NCBI GenBank assembly: GCA_963931605.1
Contig: OZ007031.1
Span: 2,232,001 to 2,296,000, forward strand
Direction of reading: 5' to 3'
DNA: 64,000 nt
Origin: CALUOB01 sp944322305
Lineage (GTDB): Bacteria; Actinomycetota; Coriobacteriia; Coriobacteriales; Coriobacteriaceae
The position numbers and the translations under genes were made by a program. The notes under the pieces were generated by a model that was not told where the DNA came from, made no database searches, and saw only the letters and a program-made list of their open reading frames with translations. Shown here in pieces: positions 18,808 to 27,561 of this stretch; position 1 is the stretch's first letter, and each line of letters starts with the position of its first letter.

Positions 18808-18942
18808 GGGGCACATTGGATGTGGTTTAGGGGTGGGATTCCCGGTAGCCAAGAACGCGGCAAGCTTTCTACCTGCGGGTTCTTCGGGCGGAATGTGCCG
18901 TGTACCAAGGGGGACCGCGCTAAACAACATCCAATGTGCCCC
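18808..18942. repeat. 135-bp element bounded by 23-bp inverted repeats
   Basis: Arms at 18808-18830 and 18920-18942 match at 22 of 23 positions when one is reverse-complemented (each begins or ends with GGGGCACATTGGATGT). The inside has no reading frame of note and contains further short complementarities. The right arm runs into a separate GC hairpin (18939-18977). Size and ends are those of a miniature inverted-repeat element or a large RNA hairpin; no target duplication was recognised. Confidence 0.6.
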
Positions 18943-18977
18943 GGGGGCGCGCTGGGAGGCCAAACGCGCCCCCGGGG
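18939..18977 (-). terminator. GC-rich hairpin after the UPF0210 gene
   Basis: 13-bp perfect stem CCCCGGGGGCGCG / CGCGCCCCCGGGG, 10 bp beyond the stop codon of the UPF0210 gene. There is no T run on the minus strand, so termination may be inefficient. Confidence 0.55.
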
Positions 18978-18986
18978 TGTTTGCCG

Positions 18987-20351
18987 CTAGTTCTTCAGCG
19001 AGTTCAGCGGGGCGGGGAAGTGGCCGCCGCGGTGCGCGAGCACCGTGCCCGCGTGGCTGTTGATGGGCATGACCGGCGCATAGCCCATGAGGCCGCCGTA
19101 ATCCAGCCGGTCGCCCACCTGGCTGCCGATGGCGGGGATCACGCGCACGGCCGTGGTCTTGTTGTTGATGACGCCGATGGCCATCTCGTCGGCGATGAGC
19201 CCGGCGATGGCCTCCACCGAGGTGTCCCCGGGGACGGCGATCATGTCGAGGCCGACCGAGCACACGCAGGTCATGGCCTCGAGCTTCTCGAGCGTGAGCG
19301 CGCCCTTCTCGGCAGCGGCGATCATGTCGGCGTCCTCGGACACGGGGATGAACGCGCCGGAGAGCCCGCCCACGCTGGAGCTGGCCATGACGCCGCCCTT
19401 CTTCACGCAGTCGTTGAGCAGCGCAAGCGCGCAGGTGGTGCCGGGGCCGCCGCAGGTGCCCACGCCGATGATCTCGAGGATGCGCGCCACCGAGTCGCCC
19501 ACCGCCGGCGTCGGCGCCAGCGACAGGTCCACGATGCCCTTGGCCACGCCGAGCCGCCGGGACGCCTCGCGCGCCATGAGCTCGCCGGCGCGGGTGATCT
19601 TGAAGCTCGTCTTCTTGATCTCCTCGGCCACCTCGGTGAAGTCGGCGGTTTCGGGCAGGCGCTCGAGGGCGGCCGCCATGACGCCGGGGCCGGAGACGCC
19701 CACGTTGATGACCGCGTCGGCCTCGCCGGTGCCGTGCACCGCGCCGGCCATGAACGGCGAGTCCTCAACCATGTTGGAAAACACCACGAGCTTGGCGGCG
19801 CCGTAGCACTGGTCGTCCACCGTGGCCTCGGCGGTTGCCTTGATGACCTCGGCCATCTTGAGCACGGCGTCCATGTTGATGCCGGCGCGCAGGCTCGCCA
19901 CGTTCACGCTGGAGCACACGCGGTTGGTCACGGCAAGCGCGTGGGGGATGGAGTTCATGAGGCGACGGTCGGCGTCGCCGATGCCTTTGTGCACCAGGGC
20001 GGAGAAGCCGCCGATGAAGTCGATGCCGATGGTCTCAGCTGCGCGGTCGAGTGCCTGGGCAAGCGGTGTGAGGTCCTCGTCGGCGCACGCGGAGGCGATC
20101 ATGGCGACGGGCGTGACCGAGACGCGCTTGTTGACGATCGGGATGCCGTACTCGCGCTCGAGGTCTTGGGCCACGGGCACCAGGCGCTCTGCCTGGGTGG
20201 TGATGCGGTCGTAAACCTTTTGCGCCATGCGGTCGATGTTCTCGTCGGTGCAGCCCAGAAGCGAGACGCCCATGGTGGCGGTGCGGATGTCCAGATGCTG
20301 CTCGACGACCATGTCGCGCGTTTCGGCGATTTCCTGCGGGGTGATGGCCAT
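18987..20351 (-). CDS. PFL-like family protein (UPF0210/DUF711)
   Basis: 454 residues, full length for UPF0210. Family landmarks are ITPQEIAETRDMVVEQHLDIR at the start, TMGVSLLGC, GIDFIGGFSALVHKG, NVGVSGPGVMAAAL and the C-terminal GGLMGYAPVMPIN. Structures of relatives resemble pyruvate formate-lyase folds but no activity is established. In many bacteria an ACT-domain UPF0237 gene sits directly upstream; here the upstream neighbour is the divergent metF, so the partner is absent from this site. The start ATG at 20351 follows aggagagccc on the minus strand. Confidence 0.92.
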   Translation of the reverse strand: MAITPQEIAETRDMVVEQHLDIRTATMGVSLLGCTDENIDRMAQKVYDRITTQAERLVPVAQDLEREYGIPIVNKRVSVTPVAMIASACADEDLTPLAQALDRAAETIGIDFIGGFSALVHKGIGDADRRLMNSIPHALAVTNRVCSSVNVASLRAGINMDAVLKMAEVIKATAEATVDDQCYGAAKLVVFSNMVEDSPFMAGAVHGTGEADAVINVGVSGPGVMAAALERLPETADFTEVAEEIKKTSFKITRAGELMAREASRRLGVAKGIVDLSLAPTPAVGDSVARILEIIGVGTCGGPGTTCALALLNDCVKKGGVMASSSVGGLSGAFIPVSEDADMIAAAEKGALTLEKLEAMTCVCSVGLDMIAVPGDTSVEAIAGLIADEMAIGVINNKTTAVRVIPAIGSQVGDRLDYGGLMGYAPVMPINSHAGTVLAHRGGHFPAPLNSLKN

Positions 20352-20665
20352 GGGCTCTCCTGTCGTACGCGGCGGATGCGCCGGGCGCCCGTCGGCATGC
20401 CGGCGGGCTGGTTTGCTACGCTGCCCATTTTAGCAGCAGGGCCGCGGGCGCCCGCGCATTGCAAGCATGTTTCATTTCTCGGCACTAGGCGGGCGCGGCC
20501 GCGTTGGGCGATAATAGCGGGCGTTGAAACATGCGGCTCGGGTTGGCGCGCCCGCGATGCTTTTGCCTGGTCGCGCAAAGGGGCGCTGGCAGCGGATGGT
20601 TGGGCAACGATCCGGGCGTCAGGGATAGGGCCCGGCGCGGGCTTTGAGAGTGCGAGGAGGACGGC
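20352..20665. other. Intergenic region between UPF0210 gene and metF
   Basis: 314 bp. A -10-like GATAAT at 20510-20515 faces metF and would start a transcript near 20522 with a leader of about 145 nt. The leader is rich in GC stems (for example around 20590-20640) but I could not match it to a SAM, SAH, tetrahydrofolate or cobalamin riboswitch core. GCGGGCGCCCGC near 20452 is a simple palindrome. No gene seen. Confidence 0.4.
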
Positions 20666-21526
20666 ATGAGGGTTGACGAGGCGTATGCCCAGGCTCGCGA
20701 GGCGGGGCGCACGGCGCTTTCGTTCGAGATGTTTCCGCCCAAGGGCGCGCTGACGCTGGAGGAGGCGCGCGGCATCGCCGGCGAGCTTGCCGAGCTCGAC
20801 CCGGCGTTCGTGAGCGTGACCTGCTCGGCCGGCGGCTCGGGCAACGCCGGCGCCACGCAGGACATCGCGTCGATGATCGCGCGTGAGTGCGGCGTGGCGT
20901 CCGTGGCGCATCTCACCTGCATGGGGCTTACCCGCGCCGACCTGGCCGAGAAGATCGCGTCGTTTAAGGCGGCGGGCATCGAGAACGTGATGGCGCTGCG
21001 CGGCGACCCGGTACCGGGGGCTGCGGCGCGCGACTACCGCTTTGCCAAAGACCTTGTCCCGGAGCTTGCCGCGGCGGGGTTCTGCGTGGGCGCGGCGGCC
21101 TACCCCGAGGGCCACATCGCCTGCGACGACCTGGCGCTTGACATCCGCTACCTGCGGGAGAAGCAGGAGGCCGGGGCAAGCTTTTTGGTGACGCAGCTGT
21201 GCTTTGACAACGAGGCTATCCTGCGGTTCTTGGACCGCGCGCGGGCGGCGGGCGTCACGGTGCCCGTTGCGGTGGGCGTGATGCCGTTTATGAGCAAGCA
21301 GCAGCTCGAGCGCATGGTGTTCATGTGCGCGGCGTCGCTGCCGGCGCCGGTGATCAAGCTGCTGGCGAAGTACGAGGACGATCCGGCGGCGCTGCGGCAG
21401 GCGGGCATCGACTACGCGTGCCGCCAGCTGGCCGGTCTGAAGGAGCACGGCGTTGAGCATCTGCACGTGTACGCCATGAACCGACCGACGGTGGCGCGGG
21501 CGTGCGCCGCGGCGGTGAGGGGCTAG
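20666..21526 (+). CDS. metF: Methylenetetrahydrofolate reductase
   Basis: Reduces 5,10-methylene- to 5-methyl-tetrahydrofolate, the methyl donor for MetH. 286 residues, normal for bacterial MetF. The N-terminal SFEMFPPKG motif with the catalytic Glu, VSVTCSAGGS, the loop ALRGDP and AAYPEGH, and LVTQLCFDNE are all present. The ATG at 20666 follows gcgaggagg. The next gene starts 6 bp after its stop, so metF, the reactivation protein and metH form one operon. Confidence 0.95.
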   Translation: MRVDEAYAQAREAGRTALSFEMFPPKGALTLEEARGIAGELAELDPAFVSVTCSAGGSGNAGATQDIASMIARECGVASVAHLTCMGLTRADLAEKIASFKAAGIENVMALRGDPVPGAAARDYRFAKDLVPELAAAGFCVGAAAYPEGHIACDDLALDIRYLREKQEAGASFLVTQLCFDNEAILRFLDRARAAGVTVPVAVGVMPFMSKQQLERMVFMCAASLPAPVIKLLAKYEDDPAALRQAGIDYACRQLAGLKEHGVEHLHVYAMNRPTVARACAAAVRG

Positions 21527-21532
21527 CGTACG

Positions 21533-22390
21533 ATGTGCGGAAGCGCGGACGTTGCCGCGAAGGCACGGGAGACTGCGGCGGGCAGCGGCGGCGAGGCCCG
21601 CGCGCGGCGCGCGGACAGCGCTGCGGCGGGCGCTGCGGGCGTCCGCGGCGCGGAGGTTGGTGCGGCGTCGCTTTCGCCCGCGGCGCTGGATGTTCCGGCA
21701 CAGCCTCTGGTTGCTCACATCGACCGCGCCGAGGCCCTGCGCTACCTGGGGTATACCGGCCAGGACATGGACGCCGAGCTCGCGGCGCGCATTGAGCGCG
21801 TGGTGGCCCGCTGCGAGCGCGAGCTGATCCCGCGCGGGCTTGCGCGGGTGTTCGCGGTGACGGGCGCCGCTCCCGTTCGGCTTGCCGGCACGGCGCTTGC
21901 GCTGCCCGGAGAGGACGTTGCCGCCCACCTGTTCGGGGCGGTGGCGGTGACGGTGCTCTGCTGCACGCTCGGGCCCGCCAGCGAGCAGCGCCTGCGGGCG
22001 CGCGCGGCCACCGACCCGCTCGACGCCGTGGTGTACGACGCGGCTTGCTCCGCCTACGTTGAGGCTGCGGCGGACGCGCTGGAAGAGGCGGTGCGCGCCA
22101 AGGCCACGGCGGCGGGGTTCGTGCTGGGCGGGCGCTTCAGCCCCGGGTACGGCGACCTGCCGCTGGAGGTGCAGCCGGCGTTTCTCGCCGCGTTGGACGC
22201 CCCGCGCAGGCTGGGCGTAAGCTGCGCGCCTTCCTGCATGCTCGTCCCGAGCAAGAGCGTCACGGCGGTTGCGGGCGTGTTCGAGGCCTCGGCGCCGGCG
22301 GGGGAGAAGCGCCCTGCCTGCCAGGTGTGCCGCCAGCGCGCCGGGTGCGCCTTGCGGGCACGCGGCCTTACGTGCGACCGCGCGCAGTGA
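21533..22390 (+). CDS. Stand-alone methionine synthase reactivation-domain protein
   Basis: In E. coli MetH the last ~330 residues bind SAM and allow reductive methylation of oxidised cob(II)alamin. Here that function seems to be a separate 285-residue protein. The first ~55 residues are Ala/Gly-rich and poorly conserved; then come DRAEALRYLGYTG, the SAM-site signature RFSPGYGDLPLEVQ, and PSKSVTAVAGV. A C-terminal Cys cluster CQVCRQRAGCALRARGLTC is of the type found in some stand-alone homologues. It is placed between metF and metH. An alternative start further in (near 21700) would remove the Ala-rich leader; the ATG at 21533 lacks a strong ribosome site but is close to the metF stop, consistent with coupling. 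Confidence 0.88.
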   Translation: MCGSADVAAKARETAAGSGGEARARRADSAAAGAAGVRGAEVGAASLSPAALDVPAQPLVAHIDRAEALRYLGYTGQDMDAELAARIERVVARCERELIPRGLARVFAVTGAAPVRLAGTALALPGEDVAAHLFGAVAVTVLCCTLGPASEQRLRARAATDPLDAVVYDAACSAYVEAAADALEEAVRAKATAAGFVLGGRFSPGYGDLPLEVQPAFLAALDAPRRLGVSCAPSCMLVPSKSVTAVAGVFEASAPAGEKRPACQVCRQRAGCALRARGLTCDRAQ

Positions 22391-22529
22391 GGGCGGCGCT
22401 GACGGGCGAGCCGGTTTTCCGGGTGCGCCGTGCGGGGATAACGGCGCAAGGCGGGTGCCCGGCGGTGCGCGCCGGCAAACGGATCGCATCGGGCGCCTGC
22501 CCGTTGCTTATGAGGGAATGAGAACACCC

Positions 22530-25118
22530 ATGCGCTTTGACGAGAACAACCACCCTTACCGCGAAGCCCCCGGCGACCTCGCCGTGGCCGATGCCGAGCT
22601 GCTTGCCGTTCTGAGCGGGGCGCGCTGCCTGCTGCTCGACGGGGCCATGGGCACCATGCTGCAGCGCCAGGGGCTCGCCGCCGGCGAGCTGCCGGAGCTT
22701 CTGTGCCTGACGCACCCCGAGCAGATCACCGCCATCCATCGCGCCTACGTTGAGGCCGGCTCCGAGATGGTGACCACCAACACCTTTGGCGCCAACGCGG
22801 CCAAGCTTGGCTTTGCCGCGCAGGTGGACGAGGTCTTCTCCTCGGCGATCGCGTGCGCCCGCGCCGCCCGCCCGCGCTGGGTCGCCGCCGACATCGGACC
22901 CACCGGCGCGCTCCTGCGCCCGCTCGGCACGCTGTCCTTCGACGACGCCTACAACCTCTTCGCCGAGCAGGCCCGCGCCGCCGAGCGCCACGGTGCCGAC
23001 GTGGCGCTTATCGAGACCATGTCCGACCTCCTCGAGATCAAGGCGGCGGTGCTGGCGGTGAAGGAGAACACCCGCCTGCCCATCTTCGCCACCATGACCT
23101 TCGACGCGGAGGGGCGCACGTTTCTCGGCACCAGCCCCGAGGTGGCGGCCGTCACGCTCGCCGGCCTGGGGGTGGAGGTGCTCGGCGTCAACTGCTCGCT
23201 GGGCCCTGACGAGGTGGCGCCCTTTGTCGAGCGGATGCTTGCCGTCTCGCCTGTGCCGGTGATGGTGCAGGCCAACGCCGGGCTCCCGCGCGACGAGGGC
23301 GGCCGCACGGTGTACGACATCCCGCCGTGCGCGTACGCTTCCGGTGTGGCGCGCATGCTCGACGCCGGCGCGTCGGTGGTTGGCGGCTGCTGCGGCACCG
23401 ACCCCTCCTACATCACCGAGCTCGCGGCTCTTGTCGCAGGGCGCATACCTCAGCCGCGCCGTCTCGCCCCGTGCTTTGCCGTGACGAGCGCGCAGCAGGC
23501 GGTGGTGCTGCCCGCGGGGAGCCGTGACGTTGCCTGCGTGGGCGAGCGCATCAACCCCACGGGCAAGCCGCGCCTGAAAGAGGCCCTGCGCGCCGAGGAC
23601 CTGGACTACGTGGTCGGCCAGGCTATCGAGCAGGCCGAGCAAGGCGCCGACCTGCTCGACGTCAACCTGGGCCTTCCCGAGGTGGACGAGCCCGCGCTCT
23701 TCCCGCGGGTGGTCGAGGCGCTGCAGGGTGCCTGCCCGCTGCCGCTCATGATCGACTCGTCCGACCCCGCCGCGGTTGAGGCCGGGGTGCGCGCCTACGC
23801 CGGCAAGCCCATCATCAACTCGGTGAGCGCCAAGCAGGAGAGCCTGGACGCGGTGCTGCCCGTCGCGCGCCATTACGGCTGCGCGGTGGTGGGCCTCACG
23901 CTGGACGAGAACGGCATCCCCCCTACGGCCGAGGAGCGCTTCCGCCTGGCCGACAAGATCGTGCGCGCGGCCGAGGCCGCCGGCGTCCCGCGCGCCGACG
24001 TGGCCATCGACTGCCTGGTGATGACCGCCTCCACCAATCAGGAGCAGGTGGCCGAGATCCTGCGGGCGGTGTCGCTGGTGAAGGAGCGCCTGGGCGTGCG
24101 CTGCGTGCTGGGAGTGTCCAACGTGAGCTTCGGCCTGCCGCAGCGCCCGCTTCTGAACGCGGTGTTCTTGGCGGCGGCGTTCGGCGCGGGGCTCGACCTG
24201 GCCATCATGAACCCGGGCGCCGCGCGCTATCGCGACACGCTGGCGGCCTGGCGCGTGCTGAACGCGCAGGACGCGGGCTCAGCTTCGTTCATCGAGAAGT
24301 ACGCTGGCTGGCAGGATCCGTACGTCGCGCCGGCGGGCGGGACTGTGGCGGGTGCGGGCGCGCTCGCGGCGCCGGCTCCGGCGGGCGCGGACAGCGCGGG
24401 CGCGGTTGCGGCGCCCTCTCCGTCCGAAGGCCCCGCCGCCTCCGCCGCCGACCCGCACGGCGTGCGGGCGCTTGTCATCTCCGGCCGCCGCGGAGAGGTT
24501 GCCCCCGCGGTTGCCGCAGCGCTTGACGAGGCGGCAGACCCCCTCGACGTGATGAACGGCCTGCTCATCCCGGCACTCGACGAGGTGGGGGAGCGCTTCG
24601 AGGCGGGCACGTTTTTCCTGCCGCAGCTTATGGCCGCCGCCGAAGCCGCGCGCGTGGGCTTCGATCTGGTGAAGGAGCGCCTGGCCGTGGCGCGCGCGCA
24701 GGCGGGCGGGGCAAGCGCTTCTGACGCCGCTGCCGCCGAGAAGGGCGCCATCTGCCTCGCCACGGTGCAAGGCGACATCCATGACATCGGCAAGAACATC
24801 GTTAAGATGCTGCTCGAGAACTACGGTTACCGCATCTACGACCTCGGCCGCGACGTTGCGCCTGCCGCCGTGCTCGCCTGCGTGCGCGAACACGGCGTGC
24901 GGCTCGTGGGGCTCTCGGCGCTGATGACCACCACGGTTCCGGCCATGCGCGCCACCATCGAGCTGCTGCATGCCGAGGCGCCGGGGGTTGCGGTCATGGT
25001 GGGCGGCGCGGTTCTCACGCCCGAGTACGCCGAGCAGATCGGCGCCGACGCTTACGCCAAGGACGCCGCCGCCTCAGCCCGCATCGCCGAGCGCTTCTTC
25101 TCCAGGGCGGACGCGTAG
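22530..25118 (+). CDS. metH: Cobalamin-dependent methionine synthase lacking the reactivation domain
   Basis: Transfers the methyl group from methyl-tetrahydrofolate to homocysteine through cobalamin. From the ATG at 22530 (gaggga upstream; an alternative ATG lies at 22518) it has 862 residues. Order: homocysteine-binding barrel (~25-310; LLDGAMGTMLQR, zinc cysteines in VNCS and GGCCGT near residue 284), pterin-binding barrel from ERINPTGKPRLKEAL (~340-600), an Ala/Pro-rich linker (~605-655), the helical cap, and the B12 domain with DIHDIGKN (His is the lower cobalt ligand, near residue 750). The protein stops there, about 330 residues short of E. coli MetH; the missing domain is the product of the preceding gene. 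Confidence 0.95.
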   Translation: MRFDENNHPYREAPGDLAVADAELLAVLSGARCLLLDGAMGTMLQRQGLAAGELPELLCLTHPEQITAIHRAYVEAGSEMVTTNTFGANAAKLGFAAQVDEVFSSAIACARAARPRWVAADIGPTGALLRPLGTLSFDDAYNLFAEQARAAERHGADVALIETMSDLLEIKAAVLAVKENTRLPIFATMTFDAEGRTFLGTSPEVAAVTLAGLGVEVLGVNCSLGPDEVAPFVERMLAVSPVPVMVQANAGLPRDEGGRTVYDIPPCAYASGVARMLDAGASVVGGCCGTDPSYITELAALVAGRIPQPRRLAPCFAVTSAQQAVVLPAGSRDVACVGERINPTGKPRLKEALRAEDLDYVVGQAIEQAEQGADLLDVNLGLPEVDEPALFPRVVEALQGACPLPLMIDSSDPAAVEAGVRAYAGKPIINSVSAKQESLDAVLPVARHYGCAVVGLTLDENGIPPTAEERFRLADKIVRAAEAAGVPRADVAIDCLVMTASTNQEQVAEILRAVSLVKERLGVRCVLGVSNVSFGLPQRPLLNAVFLAAAFGAGLDLAIMNPGAARYRDTLAAWRVLNAQDAGSASFIEKYAGWQDPYVAPAGGTVAGAGALAAPAPAGADSAGAVAAPSPSEGPAASAADPHGVRALVISGRRGEVAPAVAAALDEAADPLDVMNGLLIPALDEVGERFEAGTFFLPQLMAAAEAARVGFDLVKERLAVARAQAGGASASDAAAAEKGAICLATVQGDIHDIGKNIVKMLLENYGYRIYDLGRDVAPAAVLACVREHGVRLVGLSALMTTTVPAMRATIELLHAEAPGVAVMVGGAVLTPEYAEQIGADAYAKDAAASARIAERFFSRADA

Positions 25119-25169
25119 CGCCGAGCTCCGTCCGCACTGCCTGCCCGTATCGCAAGGAAAGGACCTGCC

Positions 25170-25595
25170 ATGTACGACAACTCGCGCGCCCTGATGGCCG
25201 AGATGCGCGCTGCCGGGATCGACTACCGCAGCGACACGCCCGAGGAAGACGACAACCTCATCGACACCGTGCGCGTTTCATGGAGGGGGCGCAACCTGCC
25301 GCGCACCACGGTGCTGTTCCGCCTGAACGATCGCGGGGCGCACCTCGAGGCGCTGGGCGTGGCCGACCTGCTGGGCAAGCCGCGCGCCCAGGTGCTCGAG
25401 AAGCTCAACGAGCTCAACGCGACCTACCGCTGGCTCACCTTCACGCTGAACGAGAACGGCCAGGTAGACTGCCATACCGACGTGTTCATGGTGCCCGAGG
25501 TGGCGGGGCTTTTCGGCATCGCCGCGATGGGGCGCATGTTCGACACGCTGGACGAGGTCTACCCCGGCCTCGCGGCGCTCGAGGCGCCACATTAG
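25170..25595 (+). CDS. YbjN-like domain protein
   Basis: 141-residue soluble protein. The pattern DNLIDTVRVSWRGRNLPRTTVLFRLNDRG followed by LEKLNELNATYRWLTFTLNENG and MVPEVAGLFGIAAMGRMFDT resembles YbjN/TY3H-type folds seen in actinobacteria; no activity is known. The ATG at 25170 follows aaggaaagga. It lies 51 bp after metH and may be cotranscribed, but nothing in it suggests a methionine role. Confidence 0.6.
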   Translation: MYDNSRALMAEMRAAGIDYRSDTPEEDDNLIDTVRVSWRGRNLPRTTVLFRLNDRGAHLEALGVADLLGKPRAQVLEKLNELNATYRWLTFTLNENGQVDCHTDVFMVPEVAGLFGIAAMGRMFDTLDEVYPGLAALEAPH

Positions 25596-25697
25596 GCCGT
25601 GCGTAATTTGGCGCGTTCCTGCAGCAGTTATCCGCCCCGCACCTGCCGCATGGTACCATGCGGTTAGATACCGCCACCTAGTGCGTCGGGAGGATGC

Positions 25698-26519
25698 ATG
25701 TTCGATCAATCTACGCTGACGGCGCTTACGTGGGCGGCGCTTGGCTGCGGGTTCACGTGGCTCATGACCACGCTGGGCTCGGCCGTGGTGCTTTTCACCG
25801 GCAAGGACCCGGAGAGCGGCAAGCTCACACACCATATCTTCCTAGGCTTTGCGGCCGGCGTCATGGTGGCTGCGTCGGTGTGGTCGCTGCTCAACCCGGC
25901 GATCGAGCAGGCCGAGGAGCAGGGCATGATCGGCTGGGTCCCCGCGGCGGGCGGCTTTCTTCTGGGCGTGGCCTTCCTTATCGCGCTCGACACGCTGCTG
26001 CCGCACCTGCACGCCGACGCCGCCGAGCCCGAGGGAATCAAGACCAGCTGGAAGCGCACGACGCTTATGGTGTCGGCGGTGACGCTGCACAACATCCCCG
26101 AGGGCATGAGCGTGGGCCTGCTGTTCGCCATGGCCTCGCAGGAGACGGGCGCGGCGGCCGGAACGTATCTGGGCATGGCGGTGGCGCTGGCCGTCGGCAT
26201 CGGCCTGCAGAACTTCCCCGAGGGCGCGGCGGTTTCGCTGCCGCTGCGGCGCGAGGGCTTCTCGCGCGGCAAGGCGTTTTTGGCCGGCAGCCTCTCGGGC
26301 ATCGTGGAGCCCATCTTCGGCATGCTCGTGGTGCTCGGCGCGAGCTGGATCAGCCCGTTCATGCCGTGGCTTCTGGCCTTTGCCGCCGGCGCCATGATCT
26401 ACGTGGTGGTGGAGGAGCTCATCCCCGAGGCCCATCTCGGCGAGCACAGCAACGTGGGCACCTTGGGCGTCATCGCCGGCTTCGTGGTGATGATGGTGCT
26501 CGACGTGGCGCTGGGGTAG
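25698..26519 (+). CDS. ZIP family divalent metal transporter
   Basis: 273 residues with about eight membrane segments. The two metal-binding helices are HNIPEGMSVGLLFAM (TM4-like) and NFPEGAAVSLPL (TM5-like), typical of the GufA/ZupT branch that imports Zn, Fe or Mn. The second motif has Asn in place of His before FPEG, as in many GufA-type members. The ATG at 25698 follows gggagg. It ends 7 bp from the convergent radical SAM gene. Confidence 0.92.
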   Translation: MFDQSTLTALTWAALGCGFTWLMTTLGSAVVLFTGKDPESGKLTHHIFLGFAAGVMVAASVWSLLNPAIEQAEEQGMIGWVPAAGGFLLGVAFLIALDTLLPHLHADAAEPEGIKTSWKRTTLMVSAVTLHNIPEGMSVGLLFAMASQETGAAAGTYLGMAVALAVGIGLQNFPEGAAVSLPLRREGFSRGKAFLAGSLSGIVEPIFGMLVVLGASWISPFMPWLLAFAAGAMIYVVVEELIPEAHLGEHSNVGTLGVIAGFVVMMVLDVALG

Positions 26520-26526
26520 GCGCCGC

Positions 26527-27561
26527 TCAGCAGTTGCCTGCGTGCACGTGGGCGAGGTGGGCGCGGGCAACGTCGACGAGGCGGTGCACGTCTGCGGCGG
26601 GCGTGGGCGCGCGGTCGGTCAGGCGCCAGCGCGGGAAGAACCGCGTCACGTGGTAGGTGACCTGGCTGTTCTCGGGCACCGACCCGCCCAGATACGCTGC
26701 GGCGAGCTCGTGCCAACGCGCGGGAGCCTCCTCGCGGTAGGCGAGCCCCGCAAGCCAGCGCGCAGCTGCGTCGATCTCCTCGTCTGCGTCGTTGAGGCCG
26801 GGGACCACCAGCGTGGTCACCTCTACGTGGCAGGTGGGGCAGCGGGCGAGAAGCGCTATCGTGCGCTTGACGCAGGCGAGCGCACGGGCGCCGTGCGCGG
26901 CGGAGCCTGCGGCGTCGCCGGGCGCCCGCCCGGTCCAGCACATCTCGTAAAACGCGGGCGAGAACCCCTTGAGGTCGATGTTGGCCGCATCGATGAGCGG
27001 CGCGAGCTCTTCTGCCACGCGCTTCTCGGCCAGGCCGTTTGAGACCAGCACGTTGGCCAGGCCCGCTTCGTGGGCGAGAAGCGCGCAGTCGCGCACGTAC
27101 TCCCAGCTCACCAGCGGCTCGTTGTAGGTGTAGGCGATGCCGGCCACGCGCGGGTCGCGCTCGCGCAGGGTGCAGGCGGCGGCTACGAGCTCGTCCGGCT
27201 GCAGGATGCGCCAGCCGACGCCGTCCGCGCCCACCTGCGCGATCTCGTGGTTCTGGCAAAACGGGCAGCTGAGGTTGCAGCCGTAGCTGCCCACGGAGAG
27301 CACCTGCGCGCCGGGCAGGAAACGCGCCAGCGGCTTCTTCTCTACCGGGTCGAGCGCCAGCGCCGTCACGCGGCCATATGCCTCGGGCGCCACGGCGTCG
27401 GCCGCACCCCGCCGCGCGCGGCACGCCCCGAGCTCGCCGGGGGCAAGCCGGCAGTGGCGTGGGCACACCGGGCACACGGCGGTTGCGCGGGCGCGCGCCT
27501 CTGCGCGCCTGCTCGCGTCCGGCGTCGCGCGGGTGCCCGCCGCTGCTCTTGTCGCGCTCAT
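26527..27561 (-). CDS. amrS: AmmeMemoRadiSam system radical SAM enzyme
   Basis: 344 residues. The radical SAM cluster motif CxxxCxxC is seen as YGCNLSCPFCQNHE, with GEE-like and GxIxG-like features in AYTYNEPLVSWEYV. An N-terminal CPVCPRHCRL segment gives an additional Cys-rich site typical of PflA-like/AmrS proteins. The ATG at 27561 overlaps the stop of the upstream Memo-AMMECR1 gene by one base (TGATG), so the two are translationally coupled. The reaction is unknown. The three component families are regularly encoded together in bacteria and archaea. Confidence 0.92.
   Translation of the reverse strand: MSATRAAAGTRATPDASRRAEARARATAVCPVCPRHCRLAPGELGACRARRGAADAVAPEAYGRVTALALDPVEKKPLARFLPGAQVLSVGSYGCNLSCPFCQNHEIAQVGADGVGWRILQPDELVAAACTLRERDPRVAGIAYTYNEPLVSWEYVRDCALLAHEAGLANVLVSNGLAEKRVAEELAPLIDAANIDLKGFSPAFYEMCWTGRAPGDAAGSAAHGARALACVKRTIALLARCPTCHVEVTTLVVPGLNDADEEIDAAARWLAGLAYREEAPARWHELAAAYLGGSVPENSQVTYHVTRFFPRWRLTDRAPTPAADVHRLVDVARAHLAHVHAGNC

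Noticed and set aside
20400..20665. Cobalamin, SAH or tetrahydrofolate riboswitch before metF
   Set aside because: The stems did not match any core sequence I could place, such as the GCCACTG B12 box; kept only as an undefined structured leader.
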